A stretch of DNA of 43,277 nt from Bacteroidota bacterium. GTDB taxonomy: Bacteria > Bacteroidota > Ignavibacteria > Ignavibacteriales > Ignavibacteriaceae. The notes under the pieces are model-generated. The model was not told where the DNA came from, made no database searches, and saw only the letters and a list, made by a program, of their open reading frames with translations. The position numbers were made by a program, and so were the translations under genes. The stretch covers positions 1-43,277 of the forward strand of contig JAKAGZ010000024.1 in the NCBI GenBank assembly GCA_021815365.1, read 5' to 3'. Below, piece by piece: positions 1 through 8,857 of the stretch (position 1 is the stretch's first letter; the number at the start of each line of letters is the position of its first letter).

Positions 1-10
1 TGGAAAAATA

Positions 11-572
11 TTATGAATATAGTTTTAGAATATTTATAATTTTATTTTTCATTTTCTTCTCAAATACGAAAGTATCAAACGGATTAAAAATTTTGGTAAG
101 TTCTTTTTTCTTTGTTGGGCTGATTCTATCGGAAGCCAAAAGCCTTTGATAAAGAGATTGTGGAGAAGAGAATTTTTTTATAATCTTAGAACCGTCTGTT
201 TTCTTTTCAATCAGTACCATTGTCACAGTCAAAACCAAGGATCTTAAATGGAAGTACATTTCTGATGTTTTTAATGGCATCAAAGACACCCGCTCTACCC
301 TTGCCCCAAACGGCTCTCTGTTCTGTCCATCCAGTTGCAATATCAACGATGTTAAGTGTATATGCAAATTGCCCTGAGACAGAAGAACCGCAATGTGCTA
401 CTGTATCTGCTTCTATAAAGCCCGGGACGGATTCATCCCATTGATTGAGTTTAATAGATACCTGGTTTTTGATTAAGGAACCTCGTTTATAAGGCAGCCA
501 TAAAGTATCGAAGTATCGTCTTCTGATCTCAATCAGATACTCTCTCTTTGCTGAATTGCTCATAGATAACAT
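11..572 (-). pseudogene. Collapsed integrase-type transposase remnant
   Basis: This is a broken DDE/integrase-core transposase read on the minus strand. The first frame (572 to 207) starts with a short helix (KREYLIEIRRRY), then jumps into the start of the catalytic core (PGFIEADTVAHCG, with the first acidic residue) and runs to the second motif (GFDCDNG) before an early stop. A second frame (about 230 to 11) carries the C-terminal tail (DGSKIIKKF, then LYQRLLASDRISPTKKKEL). The part between the DNG motif and the tail, which should carry the catalytic Glu, is missing, as is the segment between the N-terminal helix and the core. So the two ends and a middle block survive with two internal deletions and a frame change. 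It resembles ISNCY-like transposases; the family name is an inference from motif memory. It cannot encode an active enzyme. Confidence 0.72.
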
Positions 573-668
573 CTAAAATTCTTGGTTACCTATATTATGA
601 CCCAACGACCTTTTTACAAATCTTTTTCGGTTACTTTATTTATGGTCCAATGCGTACATCTTAGTAAA

Positions 669-700
669 ATTGTTTTTAACTAATTATTCAGTTAATTTTG
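669..700 (+). promoter_or_regulatory. Candidate Bacteroidetes-type promoter for the GT2 gene
   Basis: ATTG at 669-672 is followed by a 20-nt AT-rich spacer and then TAATTTTG at 693-700. This fits the Bacteroidetes primary sigma consensus TTTG-N19-21-TAnnTTTG except for one base in the upstream box. It lies 28 bases before the TTG start of the first gene of the surface polysaccharide cluster and downstream of the transposase remnant. AT-rich sequence makes chance matches likely. Confidence 0.35.
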
Positions 701-727
701 AATAAAATAAATTAAACGGAAGCTTAG

Positions 728-1831
728 TTGGACGAGCAGAAGAAAACTGAAAATAGCCCGAACAGTACAAATCAGAGTGGAGAAGCACAGCAAAAGCCGT
801 CAGAAGGCGGCGAGCAGAAAAGTTTCCGAAAACCTTATTATAACAGAAAAAGAAGATACTCTTACAGGCAAAACAGAGCTTCCGGTTTTCAGCAGATAAA
901 TACAGCGTTCAAAAAATTATCTGTTGTAGTACCTCTTTTTAATGAAGAAGAATCCCTTCAGCCGCTGGCAAATGAAATAAGAAAAGCTATTAAACCTATC
1001 AACATTGCTTACGAGGTAATTCTTGTAGACGATGGGAGTACTGATAACTCATTAAAAATCATAAAAGAGATCTGCAAGCCTGATAAAAGGTTCAGGTATG
1101 TAAGCTTCAGGAAAAATTACGGAAAATCTGCAGCGCTGCAAATCGGATTTAAAGAAGCAACCGGCGATGTTGTTGTTACGATGGATGCAGATCTGCAGGA
1201 TGACCCGAATGAAATTCCTAATCTCCTAAAAAAACTTGAAGAAGGATTTGATCTTGTTTCAGGATGGAAAAAAAAGAGACACGATCCTTTCATAAAAAGA
1301 GTATCATCAAGATTTTTTAATTTTATTACCCGCCTGATGACCAAAATTAAAATTCACGATTTCAACTGCGGACTAAAAGCCTACAGGAAAGAAGTAACTG
1401 AAAACATAAAAGTTTACGGTGAGCTTCACCGGTACATGCCCGTGCTTGCCGATTGGGAAGGTTTCAGTGTTTCAGAAATTGCAGTTAACCATCACCCCAG
1501 GAGATATGGCAAAACAAAGTTTGGCACTTCAAGATTCTTCAAGGGCTTTATTGACCTGATCACTGTTTTATTCTCGACAAGATATATTAAAAGACCACTG
1601 CACTTTTTCGGATTCTTCGGTGCATTTGCTTTCTTTGTTGGTATTATTGTTAACGGCTATCTTTCATACCTCTGGATAATCGGCGAATCGCTCAGCAACA
1701 GACCGATGTTATTTTTAGGTATACTTTTGATAATCGTTGGAGTGCAATTTTTTTCTGTAGGCTTATTAGGAGAAATGTTCGTTCATAATTCAATGAATGA
1801 AAAAGAATATTTTATTAAAGAGAAAGGATAA
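728..1831 (+). CDS. DPM1-like family 2 glycosyltransferase, membrane anchored
   Basis: The product (367 aa) is a GT-A fold inverting glycosyltransferase of the dolichol/undecaprenyl-phosphate sugar transferase type, probably moving a sugar from a nucleotide donor to a polyprenyl phosphate at the cytoplasmic face of the inner membrane. Residues 1-60 are a hydrophilic, low-complexity, very basic leader (KRRYSYR), not typical of the family. The GT2 core follows with VVVPLFNEE (about 66-74), VDDGSTD (100-106) and the metal-binding MDADLQDD (152-159). Two hydrophobic helices (about 290-313 and 325-350) form the usual C-terminal anchor. The start is TTG at 728; CGGA just upstream is a weak ribosome site. 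The gene opens the polysaccharide cluster. The exact sugar cannot be read from sequence. Confidence 0.85.
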   Translation: MDEQKKTENSPNSTNQSGEAQQKPSEGGEQKSFRKPYYNRKRRYSYRQNRASGFQQINTAFKKLSVVVPLFNEEESLQPLANEIRKAIKPINIAYEVILVDDGSTDNSLKIIKEICKPDKRFRYVSFRKNYGKSAALQIGFKEATGDVVVTMDADLQDDPNEIPNLLKKLEEGFDLVSGWKKKRHDPFIKRVSSRFFNFITRLMTKIKIHDFNCGLKAYRKEVTENIKVYGELHRYMPVLADWEGFSVSEIAVNHHPRRYGKTKFGTSRFFKGFIDLITVLFSTRYIKRPLHFFGFFGAFAFFVGIIVNGYLSYLWIIGESLSNRPMLFLGILLIIVGVQFFSVGLLGEMFVHNSMNEKEYFIKEKG

Positions 1832-1859
1832 TCTTAACCTCTTTTAAGATGATGATGAA

Positions 1860-2033
1860 ATGGAAAGAATAGTTCATAAAGCCAAAAATCATAAAGAAGC
1901 CGAACTGTGGGATATATATCAGCAGATAAACATGAAGCCGGAGGAAAGGCAGCGCGCAGCTAAAAAACTAAAGGAAAAAGTATTCGGCATAAAAAGTCAG
2001 GATATAAAAGAAGCGTATAAGCGTAAAAAATGA
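1860..2033 (+). CDS. Small charged hypothetical protein (57 aa)
   Basis: The open frame begins ATG at 1860 and ends TGA at 2031-2033, giving a 57-residue, strongly charged, probably helical protein rich in Lys, Glu and Arg with an MKPEERQRAAKKLKEKV core. It sits 28 bases after the GT2 stop and 33 bases before the heptosyltransferase-like gene, on the same strand, so it is probably co-transcribed. It resembles small proteins I recall as partners upstream of nucleotidyltransferase-type genes of toxin systems; that is memory-based inference, and no nucleotidyltransferase follows here. Codon use matches its neighbours. Function unknown. Confidence 0.5.
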   Translation: MERIVHKAKNHKEAELWDIYQQINMKPEERQRAAKKLKEKVFGIKSQDIKEAYKRKK

Positions 2034-2066
2034 AGGGACCTTATTTCTCAAATGATTTAAAGCTTT

Positions 2067-3161
2067 ATGAAAATTTCTGACATAAAAACAGACTGCCGGT
2101 ACTTCAGAGGGGATATTCCCTGTAAGCCATCCAAAGATCACGGGGTTCATTGCGTTGATGAAAATGGAAAGGACTGTAAGTATTACGATCGAACTGAAGA
2201 AAAAATTCTTATTATAAAGCTGGGTGCTATTGGCGATGTGATAAGAACTACGCCGCTTTTACAAGCTGTAAAATCAAAATACCCGAAATCAAAAATTTTT
2301 TGGCTCACACATTCACCATCTGTTATACCGGATACTGTTGATGTTATTCTAAAATTCAACCAGGAAGGAATTACTTACTTAGAGAACGTAGACTTCGATA
2401 TAGTCTTTAATCTTGACAAAGATAAAGAAGCCTGTGCACTAGCAGTTAAAATAAGTTCAAAAGTAAAAAAAGGATTTTTGCTGAAAGATGGTGTACCCTT
2501 CCCTGCAGATTCTGCAGCAGAACAAAAATTTTTTACAGGTCTTTTTGATGATGTAAATCAAGCTAATAAGAAAAATTATCTTGAAGAAATTTTTGAAATC
2601 TGCGGTTTCAAATATTCGGGCGAAAAATATATCCTCTCTCCTTTTGATGAATATTCGGATTCCTGGAATCTGGACAAAACAAAAAATATCGTTGGATTAA
2701 ATACAGGCTGCGGCGGAAGGTGGACTTCACGCCTTTGGGCTGATGAAAACTGGATAACACTTGCAAGCTCACTGATAAAAAGGAACTATGAAGTTGTTTT
2801 CCTCGGAGGCTCACAGGAAGATGAAAAGAATAAAATGTTCGCTGAAAAAACCGGCGGAAAATATTTAGGGCATTTTCACCTCGAAAAATTTATAAACCTT
2901 GTCAACCAATGTGACCTGGTTGTAACAGCCGTAACGATGGCAATGCATATTACAATCGGTCTGAACAAAAAGATCGTCCTTTTCAATAATATATTTAACC
3001 CGAATGAGTTCGAGCTTTTCGGTCTTGGAGAAATCATTCAACCTGAAAAAGAATGTAAATGTTTTTTCAGGGGAACATGTGTAAACCCTGAATACAAATG
3101 TATGGACTACATTAAAACCGATACTGTTTTAAAAACGATAGACCGTTTGATTCCCGAATGA
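2067..3161 (+). CDS. GT9 heptosyltransferase-like protein with terminal cysteine clusters
   Basis: The protein (364 aa) belongs to the ADP-heptose:LPS heptosyltransferase family (GT9, GT-B fold), which adds heptose-type sugars to lipopolysaccharide core on the cytoplasmic side. The N-domain starts at ILIIKLGAIGDVIRTTPLL (about 47-65), the family hallmark; the C-domain carries GLNTGCGGRW and an MAMHITIGL segment corresponding to the usual donor-site region. Unusual additions flank the fold: residues 1-45 contain Cys10, Cys19, Cys29 and Cys37, and residues 330-345 contain Cys330, Cys332, Cys338 and Cys345. Eight cysteines at the two ends suggest a metal site or disulphides, which is inference. 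The stop overlaps the next gene by 4 bases (ATGA), indicating translational coupling. Confidence 0.82.
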   Translation: MKISDIKTDCRYFRGDIPCKPSKDHGVHCVDENGKDCKYYDRTEEKILIIKLGAIGDVIRTTPLLQAVKSKYPKSKIFWLTHSPSVIPDTVDVILKFNQEGITYLENVDFDIVFNLDKDKEACALAVKISSKVKKGFLLKDGVPFPADSAAEQKFFTGLFDDVNQANKKNYLEEIFEICGFKYSGEKYILSPFDEYSDSWNLDKTKNIVGLNTGCGGRWTSRLWADENWITLASSLIKRNYEVVFLGGSQEDEKNKMFAEKTGGKYLGHFHLEKFINLVNQCDLVVTAVTMAMHITIGLNKKIVLFNNIFNPNEFELFGLGEIIQPEKECKCFFRGTCVNPEYKCMDYIKTDTVLKTIDRLIPE

Positions 3162-4285
3162 AAATTACAATTCTTTCAGCGGCTTATCCCTTACGGGGGG
3201 GAATTTCGCATTTTGTCGGATTACTTTATAAAGAACTTTCAATCAACCATGATGTAAATGTAATAACTTTTAAAAGACAATACCCTTCACTGTTCTTTCC
3301 AGGAAAGTCTCAATTAGAATCCGGCAACACTGTTGAAAAAATCCCTGCAGAAATCCTGCTTGATTCTATAAATCCATTCAACTGGGTAAAAGTTGGGAAG
3401 AAAATTCAAAAGGATGCGCCGGATCTTTTAATTTACAAATACTGGATGCCTTTTTTTGCTCCCTGTTTCGGAACAATTTCGAAGATCGCGAAGAAAAACG
3501 GGAAGACAAAGATTTTAACAATTTGCGATAACGTTATTCCCCACGAAAAAAAACGGGGAGATAAGGCAATGACAAAATACTTTTTCAGATTTGCAGATTA
3601 CTTTGTTGTTTTGTCAAAAAGTGTGCAGGATGATCTTGTAAAAATAAAACCGAAAGCTAAGATTAAATTTCTCTCACATCCTGTATATTCGAATTTCGGT
3701 AAACCGGTCAGCAAAACTGATGCAAGAAAGTTTTTGGGTTTGCCTGAAGATGAAAAATTAATTTTGTTCTTTGGCTTTATCAGGGAATATAAAGGACTGG
3801 ACATTTTACTTGAAGCAATGAACATCTTAAAAGAAAAACTAAATGTAAAGCTGGTCGTGGCAGGTGAATACTATTCAAATGAAGAAAAATATAAAGAGAT
3901 AATTCAGAAGCTGGATCTGAAAAATCAATTGTACCTGTTCACAGATTTTATTCCTACTTCGGAGGTTAAATATTATTTTTCGGCAGCGGATTGCGTGATT
4001 CTTCCATACCGTGATGCGACGCAAAGCGGCATTGTGCAGATCGCAATGAATTTCCATAAGCCGGTAATTGCAACAAATGTTGGCGGGCTGGCAGAGGTTA
4101 TTAATGATAATCAAACCGGCTTTATAATTGAAAAGGAAAACCCGGAAGCTTTAGCAGAAGCTATTGAAAAATTTTATGTGGAAAATAAAGAATCACAATT
4201 TATATATTCCATTAGTAATGAAGTTAACAAATATTCTTGGACTAATTTTGTTGCAGGAATAATAGGAATGGTAAATGATATTTAA
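3158..4285 (+). CDS. GT4 glycosyltransferase
   Basis: The product (375 aa) is a GT-B retaining glycosyltransferase of the GT4 group. The N-domain begins ITILSAAYPLRGGISHF, the Gly-rich acceptor-side loop, and the C-domain shows LILFFGFIREYKGLDILLEA (the Arg/Lys phosphate-binding region) and PVIATNVGGLAEVI. The canonical EGFGxxxLEA motif is altered to ATQSGIVQIAM, a variant seen in parts of GT4. No membrane segments are evident; it should act at the inner membrane cytoplasmic face. It overlaps the preceding GT9 gene by 4 bases, so both are in one operon and may act in sequence. Acceptor and sugar are not determinable. Confidence 0.85.
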   Translation: MKITILSAAYPLRGGISHFVGLLYKELSINHDVNVITFKRQYPSLFFPGKSQLESGNTVEKIPAEILLDSINPFNWVKVGKKIQKDAPDLLIYKYWMPFFAPCFGTISKIAKKNGKTKILTICDNVIPHEKKRGDKAMTKYFFRFADYFVVLSKSVQDDLVKIKPKAKIKFLSHPVYSNFGKPVSKTDARKFLGLPEDEKLILFFGFIREYKGLDILLEAMNILKEKLNVKLVVAGEYYSNEEKYKEIIQKLDLKNQLYLFTDFIPTSEVKYYFSAADCVILPYRDATQSGIVQIAMNFHKPVIATNVGGLAEVINDNQTGFIIEKENPEALAEAIEKFYVENKESQFIYSISNEVNKYSWTNFVAGIIGMVNDI

Positions 4286-4365
4286 TAATTTTTATAAAGA
4301 TAAATTAGCCGGATAAATGAAGGACAAAACATATTCCATATTCCATTAAACATCATCCATCTTTT

Positions 4366-5175
4366 ATGTACTACGACCCGATTAAAAATGTTTTCGCAGC
4401 AATAATTAAAAAGTTCTCGTTTTTAACTGTTCTTTTTTATAACACACTGGATTTAATGTTCCTCCGTTCGTGGTACGTACGAAGAGAATTAAAAAATCTC
4501 AGGAAGGTATTCGATCAAAAAGAAATTTCGATTTATGACGCAGGAACAGGATACGGGCAGTACTCATATTTTATGTCAAAGAAATTACTGCCGAATAAAA
4601 TTTACGCTGTTGATATTAAAGACGATTGGATAAACAACTGTAAAAGATTTTTTGAAAAACAAAATCTGCGTAACGTTTTATTTGGAGTGGAAGATTTAAC
4701 AAAAATCACTCACGAAAATAAATTCGATCTGATTTTAAGTGTTGACGTAATGGAACACATCGAAGACGATATCCGGGTGTTTAAAAATTTTTATAAGGCA
4801 TTAAAACCCGGCGGTTTTTTAATGATCAATACTCCTTCAATTTACGGAGGCAGCGACGCACATGAAGACGAAGATGAAAGCTTTATAGGCGAACACGCAA
4901 GGATCGGTTACTCCTTTGAAGAACTTGAGGCTAAGCTTAACCTGGCTGGATTTTCTGTTTATCAGAAAAAATATACCTATGGATTCTGGGGGGATAAAGC
5001 GTGGCGGCTTGGAATAAAATACCCGATGCTGCTGCTGAATGCGTCAAAAATATTTTTTATTCTCCTCCCGTTTTATTATTTAGCAACACTTCCCTTTACA
5101 TTTTTAATGATGTATGTTGATTACTCAGGAAATAATAAAATTGGTTCAGGAATAAATTTAATAGCTAAAAAATAA
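4366..5175 (+). CDS. Class I SAM methyltransferase with C-terminal hydrophobic segment
   Basis: The 269-aa protein is a Rossmann-fold S-adenosylmethionine methyltransferase. Motif I is DAGTGYG (58-64), the acidic ribose-binding position is in VDIKDD (about 82-87), and DLILSVDVMEHIEDD (121-135) is the motif common in small-molecule and sugar methyltransferases. A hydrophobic stretch near 228-255 suggests membrane association, useful for a lipid-linked glycan substrate. No clear ribosome-binding site precedes the ATG; an 80-base gap with a short CATATTCCATATTCCA duplication separates it from the GT4 gene. Its place among glycosyltransferases suggests a methylated sugar in the surface polysaccharide; the substrate is inferred only. 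Confidence 0.8.
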   Translation: MYYDPIKNVFAAIIKKFSFLTVLFYNTLDLMFLRSWYVRRELKNLRKVFDQKEISIYDAGTGYGQYSYFMSKKLLPNKIYAVDIKDDWINNCKRFFEKQNLRNVLFGVEDLTKITHENKFDLILSVDVMEHIEDDIRVFKNFYKALKPGGFLMINTPSIYGGSDAHEDEDESFIGEHARIGYSFEELEAKLNLAGFSVYQKKYTYGFWGDKAWRLGIKYPMLLLNASKIFFILLPFYYLATLPFTFLMMYVDYSGNNKIGSGINLIAKK

Positions 5176-5209
5176 TTATCAAATAAAGTTTGAGCTGCAC
5201 GGTGTAGAA

Positions 5210-7798
5210 ATGACTAAAACAAAAAAAACGGTTAGACCGCAAAAAGACCAAGAAACTTTTTTCAACAAGTTCAGCCTGGAAGAAATTCTGCCGGTAAAAT
5301 ATCATCCACTTGCTGTAATTTTAGTAATCATCATCTTATTCCTGATTTTTTTAAACCCGCTTTACTTTGGCAATAAGACATTTCAGTCGGGTGATATTTT
5401 AGCCAGCAAAAGTTTAGGCTCTTATATAAATAATCATAAAGAGGGTTTCACACTATGGAACCCGCTGATCTTTTGCGGAATGCCCGCTTATGCTCTCGGA
5501 ACATCTTATTTATGGTTTAACCTGATTTACGTTATATATACAGCTATCAGAGATTTATTTACTTCGTTATTTGCTGTTCCATATACTACGTGGACTTTTT
5601 TCCTGATACTTTTAGCATTCAATTCCTACTTAGTGGTGAAACATATTACAAAGAATACTCTTGTAAGTTTGTTTACAGGCTTAACAACAGCTTTCAGCAC
5701 TGGTATAATTGTGTTCCTTTACATCGGGCACGTTACAAAATTAACCACGCTTTGTATGTTTCCATTAATACTTTTGATGCTGTTGCGTTTAAAAGATAAA
5801 ATTAGATTAATAGATTTTTTAATTCTTATTGTTATCCTTCAAATAATGCTTCAGGGATTTCATCCTCAAATAATTTTTTATATACTTTTAGCTGTTGCAA
5901 TTTATTTCATCTATTTTTTTATCAGGCACCAGGTAAAGAAAGAATTTGAAGTCAGGAAAAAATTAGTAAAGTCCGCAGCCCTTTTTGCTGTTTCTTTGGG
6001 AATAGCTTTATTGATTCAGGCAGATAATATCACTCAGATATATGAGTATACACAGTTTTCGACAAGAGGAACAAAGAGCGTTGTTGAACAGGCTGCTGAT
6101 AAATCGGACGCTTCATCATCTGAATATTATGAGTACCATACGAACTGGTCTTTTTCTCCTGAAGAAGTTTTAACATTCATTATACCTTCATTTGAAGGGT
6201 TTGGATATACTATATATAAGGGACCTCTGTCAAACAATCAGCCCGTAGATGTAAATTTATATATTGGTCAGATGCCTTTTGTTGATGTTGCAATGTATAT
6301 GGGAGTAATTGTATTCTTCCTCACTTTATTTGCCGTATTCACCAGGTGGGAAGAGCCGCTGGTTCAATTCCTTGCCATACTATCGGGCATTTCAATACTG
6401 ATATCATTTGGCAGAACTTTTCCTTTGCTGTTTGATCTTCTTTTCTATTATCTGCCGCTGTTTAATAAGTTCAGAGTACCATCAATGATACTTGTAATTC
6501 CCCAAATGTGTTTTCCGATATTGGCAGGATTTGGTCTGATGAAAATTATTTCCTTAAAGGAAAATTTTGACCAGAAGGCATTAAATATTTTAAAATATTT
6601 TACATACGGTTTTACTATTGTTTTTGTTTTCGGACTACTCTTTAACGGTTCACTTACAAGTTGGTTTGCCGGCAGGGTTAATGACTATGCTTCATCTATT
6701 GAAACAAGGCAATCAGGATTGGCTCAACAATACAGAGCGCTTGCTGTATTTGCAGGAAATATGTTTTCGTCAGATTTTATGTTCGGGTTCGCGCTTCTTT
6801 CATTAGCTTTCTGGTCTGCTATTGCTTACCTGAAGAAAAAATTAAGCAAAGATATTTTCATCGCTCTTGTAATTCTCTTTGCAATGATTGATCTTTTAAG
6901 GATTGATGCACGTGGTGCAGAGCCTAAGTACATTGATGTCCCGGATGTCTCCGGCATGTTCAAAGAGCCGGAATATGTAAAAGTAATTAAAAAGCAGAAT
7001 GACAGTAATCCGTTCCGGATTTTGAACTTAAAACAAGACGGCTCGCTGGGTTCATTTAATAATAATTCAAATTACAATTCATATTTTATGCTGGAAGATT
7101 TTTATGGTTATTCAGGAATAAAGCCAAGATCATACCAGGATATAATGGATGTAATCGGTCCTGTAAATCCAACACTCTGGCGAATGTTGAACGTAAAATA
7201 TATTATTACGAATCAAGCTGCACAGCTACCGGGTCTTACTCCTATTTTGCAGACAAAAGGAGAGAATGTTTACAGAAATGATAATGCTCTTAACCGGGCT
7301 TATTTTGTTAAATCAATCGAAACTAAACCTGCTTTAGAAATATTGAACCTGATTAAGAATAATTCATTTGATCCGCAGAACATTGCTTATGTTGAAGATC
7401 AAAATTTAAAGGTTGCTCCCCCTGATTCAACTGCTTCAGTTTCCCTGACAAGCTATAAAGATGAAACAGTAAAATATAATGTTAATGCCAGCGGTAATAA
7501 TTTCCTTTTTTTTGGTGATACTTATATTGCAGGCAAAGCAGATTACAAACTATTTAAAGTGCCAACAGGATGGAACGCTTTTATTGACGGAACTAAAACT
7601 AAAATTTACAAAACAAATCATGGATTTATGGGAATAATCGTCCCAAAAGGTAAACACGAAGTTAAATTTGTTTACTCTCCAATAAGTTTTTCAATCAGCA
7701 AATACCTGGTTTTAACATTAAGCGGGCTGGTAATATTAGGATTAGTAATAAGTACCTTTTTAGAAATTAGAAAAAATATTCTTGCAAAGTCAAATTAA
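5210..7798 (+). CDS. YfhO-family polytopic membrane protein
   Basis: The 862-aa protein has a short cytosolic lead, then about a dozen hydrophobic helices from residue 35 to about 560, and a soluble C-terminal domain (about 570-825) closed by one more helix near the end. Family features include the early loop SGDILASKSL, GFTLWNPLIFCGMPAYALG and FHPQIIFYILLAVAI, as in YfhO-type (GT-C-like) proteins. Members are implicated in glycosylation of teichoic acid or surface polymers in Bacillus and Listeria; here a role in decorating the surface glycan outside the membrane is inferred. A GGTG ribosome site lies 6 bases upstream of ATG. The position inside the glycosyltransferase operon supports the assignment. 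Confidence 0.8.
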   Translation: MTKTKKTVRPQKDQETFFNKFSLEEILPVKYHPLAVILVIIILFLIFLNPLYFGNKTFQSGDILASKSLGSYINNHKEGFTLWNPLIFCGMPAYALGTSYLWFNLIYVIYTAIRDLFTSLFAVPYTTWTFFLILLAFNSYLVVKHITKNTLVSLFTGLTTAFSTGIIVFLYIGHVTKLTTLCMFPLILLMLLRLKDKIRLIDFLILIVILQIMLQGFHPQIIFYILLAVAIYFIYFFIRHQVKKEFEVRKKLVKSAALFAVSLGIALLIQADNITQIYEYTQFSTRGTKSVVEQAADKSDASSSEYYEYHTNWSFSPEEVLTFIIPSFEGFGYTIYKGPLSNNQPVDVNLYIGQMPFVDVAMYMGVIVFFLTLFAVFTRWEEPLVQFLAILSGISILISFGRTFPLLFDLLFYYLPLFNKFRVPSMILVIPQMCFPILAGFGLMKIISLKENFDQKALNILKYFTYGFTIVFVFGLLFNGSLTSWFAGRVNDYASSIETRQSGLAQQYRALAVFAGNMFSSDFMFGFALLSLAFWSAIAYLKKKLSKDIFIALVILFAMIDLLRIDARGAEPKYIDVPDVSGMFKEPEYVKVIKKQNDSNPFRILNLKQDGSLGSFNNNSNYNSYFMLEDFYGYSGIKPRSYQDIMDVIGPVNPTLWRMLNVKYIITNQAAQLPGLTPILQTKGENVYRNDNALNRAYFVKSIETKPALEILNLIKNNSFDPQNIAYVEDQNLKVAPPDSTASVSLTSYKDETVKYNVNASGNNFLFFGDTYIAGKADYKLFKVPTGWNAFIDGTKTKIYKTNHGFMGIIVPKGKHEVKFVYSPISFSISKYLVLTLSGLVILGLVISTFLEIRKNILAKSN

Positions 7799-7830
7799 CT
7801 TATAGATAAAAGCGTAAATTAAGGTGTGGT

Positions 7831-8787
7831 ATGAAAAATTTTGGAATGACAGGAGTTGCGGGATATATTGCTCCAAGGCATCTTCAGGCTATTAAGGATA
7901 CAGGTCATAGATTAATTGCAGCAATGGATCCTCACGATTCAGTTGGAATTATAGATAGATATTTTTCAACCACTTCGTTCTTCACCGAGTTTGAAAGATT
8001 CGACAGACACCTTGAGAAATTAAGAAGGACTTCACAGGAAGAGAAGATTGATTATCTCACCATTTGTTCGCCAAATCATTTACACGACGCTCATATAAGA
8101 TTAGCTTTACGACTGGGTGCAAATGCAATCTGCGAGAAACCGCTTGTACTTAACCCCTGGAATCTTGATGCGCTGCAAGAACTTGAAAGAGATTCTGAAG
8201 GCAGAGTTTACACAATCCTTCAGCTACGAGTTCATCCTTCGTTAATTGAACTCAAGAACAAGTTACAGCAGCAAAAACAAAAGAAGCATGATGTTGAGTT
8301 AAGTTATATAACTTCGCGCGGACCTTGGTATAAATATTCATGGAAGGGTGATGAACATAAGAGCGGCGGCATTGCAACTAATATCGGTATACATTTCTTT
8401 GATTTATTGATGTGGTACTTCGGCGGTACTGAGAGGGTTGAAGTACATTATTCTTCCTATGATAAAATGTCAGGTTATATAGAACTTGAAAGTGCAAATG
8501 TAAAATGGTTCCTATCTATTGACAGAAACGATTTGCCCGAAGAAGCTATTAAGAATAGTAAGACAACATTTCGTTCAATTAAAATTAACGATAAAGAAGT
8601 TGAGTTTACAGAAGGCTTTACTGATCTTCATACTAAAGTATACAGTGAAACCTTAGAAGGAAGAGGATTCGGAATAGAGACTGCTCGTCCTTCTGTTGAG
8701 CTTGTCCATAAAATAAGAAATGAAAAGATCACACTAAAGCCCGCTTTAATTCACCCGTTTGCAAAAAAAATTTTAGGAATAAAATAA
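7831..8787 (+). CDS. wbpB: UDP-N-acetylglucosaminuronate 3-dehydrogenase (WbpB/WlbA type)
   Basis: This 318-aa Gfo/Idh/MocA oxidoreductase should oxidise the 3-hydroxyl of UDP-GlcNAc uronic acid using NAD, a step toward 2,3-diacetamido-2,3-dideoxy uronates in O-antigens. It has an N-terminal Rossmann region (GMTGVAGYIAP, 5-15), the catalytic-loop lysine in CEKPLVLNPW (K103), and the family-specific blocks YITSRGPWYKYSWKGD (159-174) and SGGIATNIGIHFFDLL (178-193), which distinguish WbpB/WlbA from other family members. AAGGTGTGG precedes the ATG. The acetyltransferase WbpD follows 70 bases downstream. The partner dehydrogenase WbpA is absent from the window; the aminotransferase step could be met elsewhere or by the DegT protein at 17413. 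Confidence 0.88.
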   Translation: MKNFGMTGVAGYIAPRHLQAIKDTGHRLIAAMDPHDSVGIIDRYFSTTSFFTEFERFDRHLEKLRRTSQEEKIDYLTICSPNHLHDAHIRLALRLGANAICEKPLVLNPWNLDALQELERDSEGRVYTILQLRVHPSLIELKNKLQQQKQKKHDVELSYITSRGPWYKYSWKGDEHKSGGIATNIGIHFFDLLMWYFGGTERVEVHYSSYDKMSGYIELESANVKWFLSIDRNDLPEEAIKNSKTTFRSIKINDKEVEFTEGFTDLHTKVYSETLEGRGFGIETARPSVELVHKIRNEKITLKPALIHPFAKKILGIK

Positions 8788-8857
8788 GATAATTATCAAA
8801 TGATGATAGAAGTTTTGAATCATCAAGTAAAAATAGAAAATCGTAAGGTAATTTAGA

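Noticed and set aside
4336-4352. CATATTCCATATTCCA short tandem repeat
   Set aside because: Only two units of 7-8 bases; not a CRISPR or meaningful satellite.
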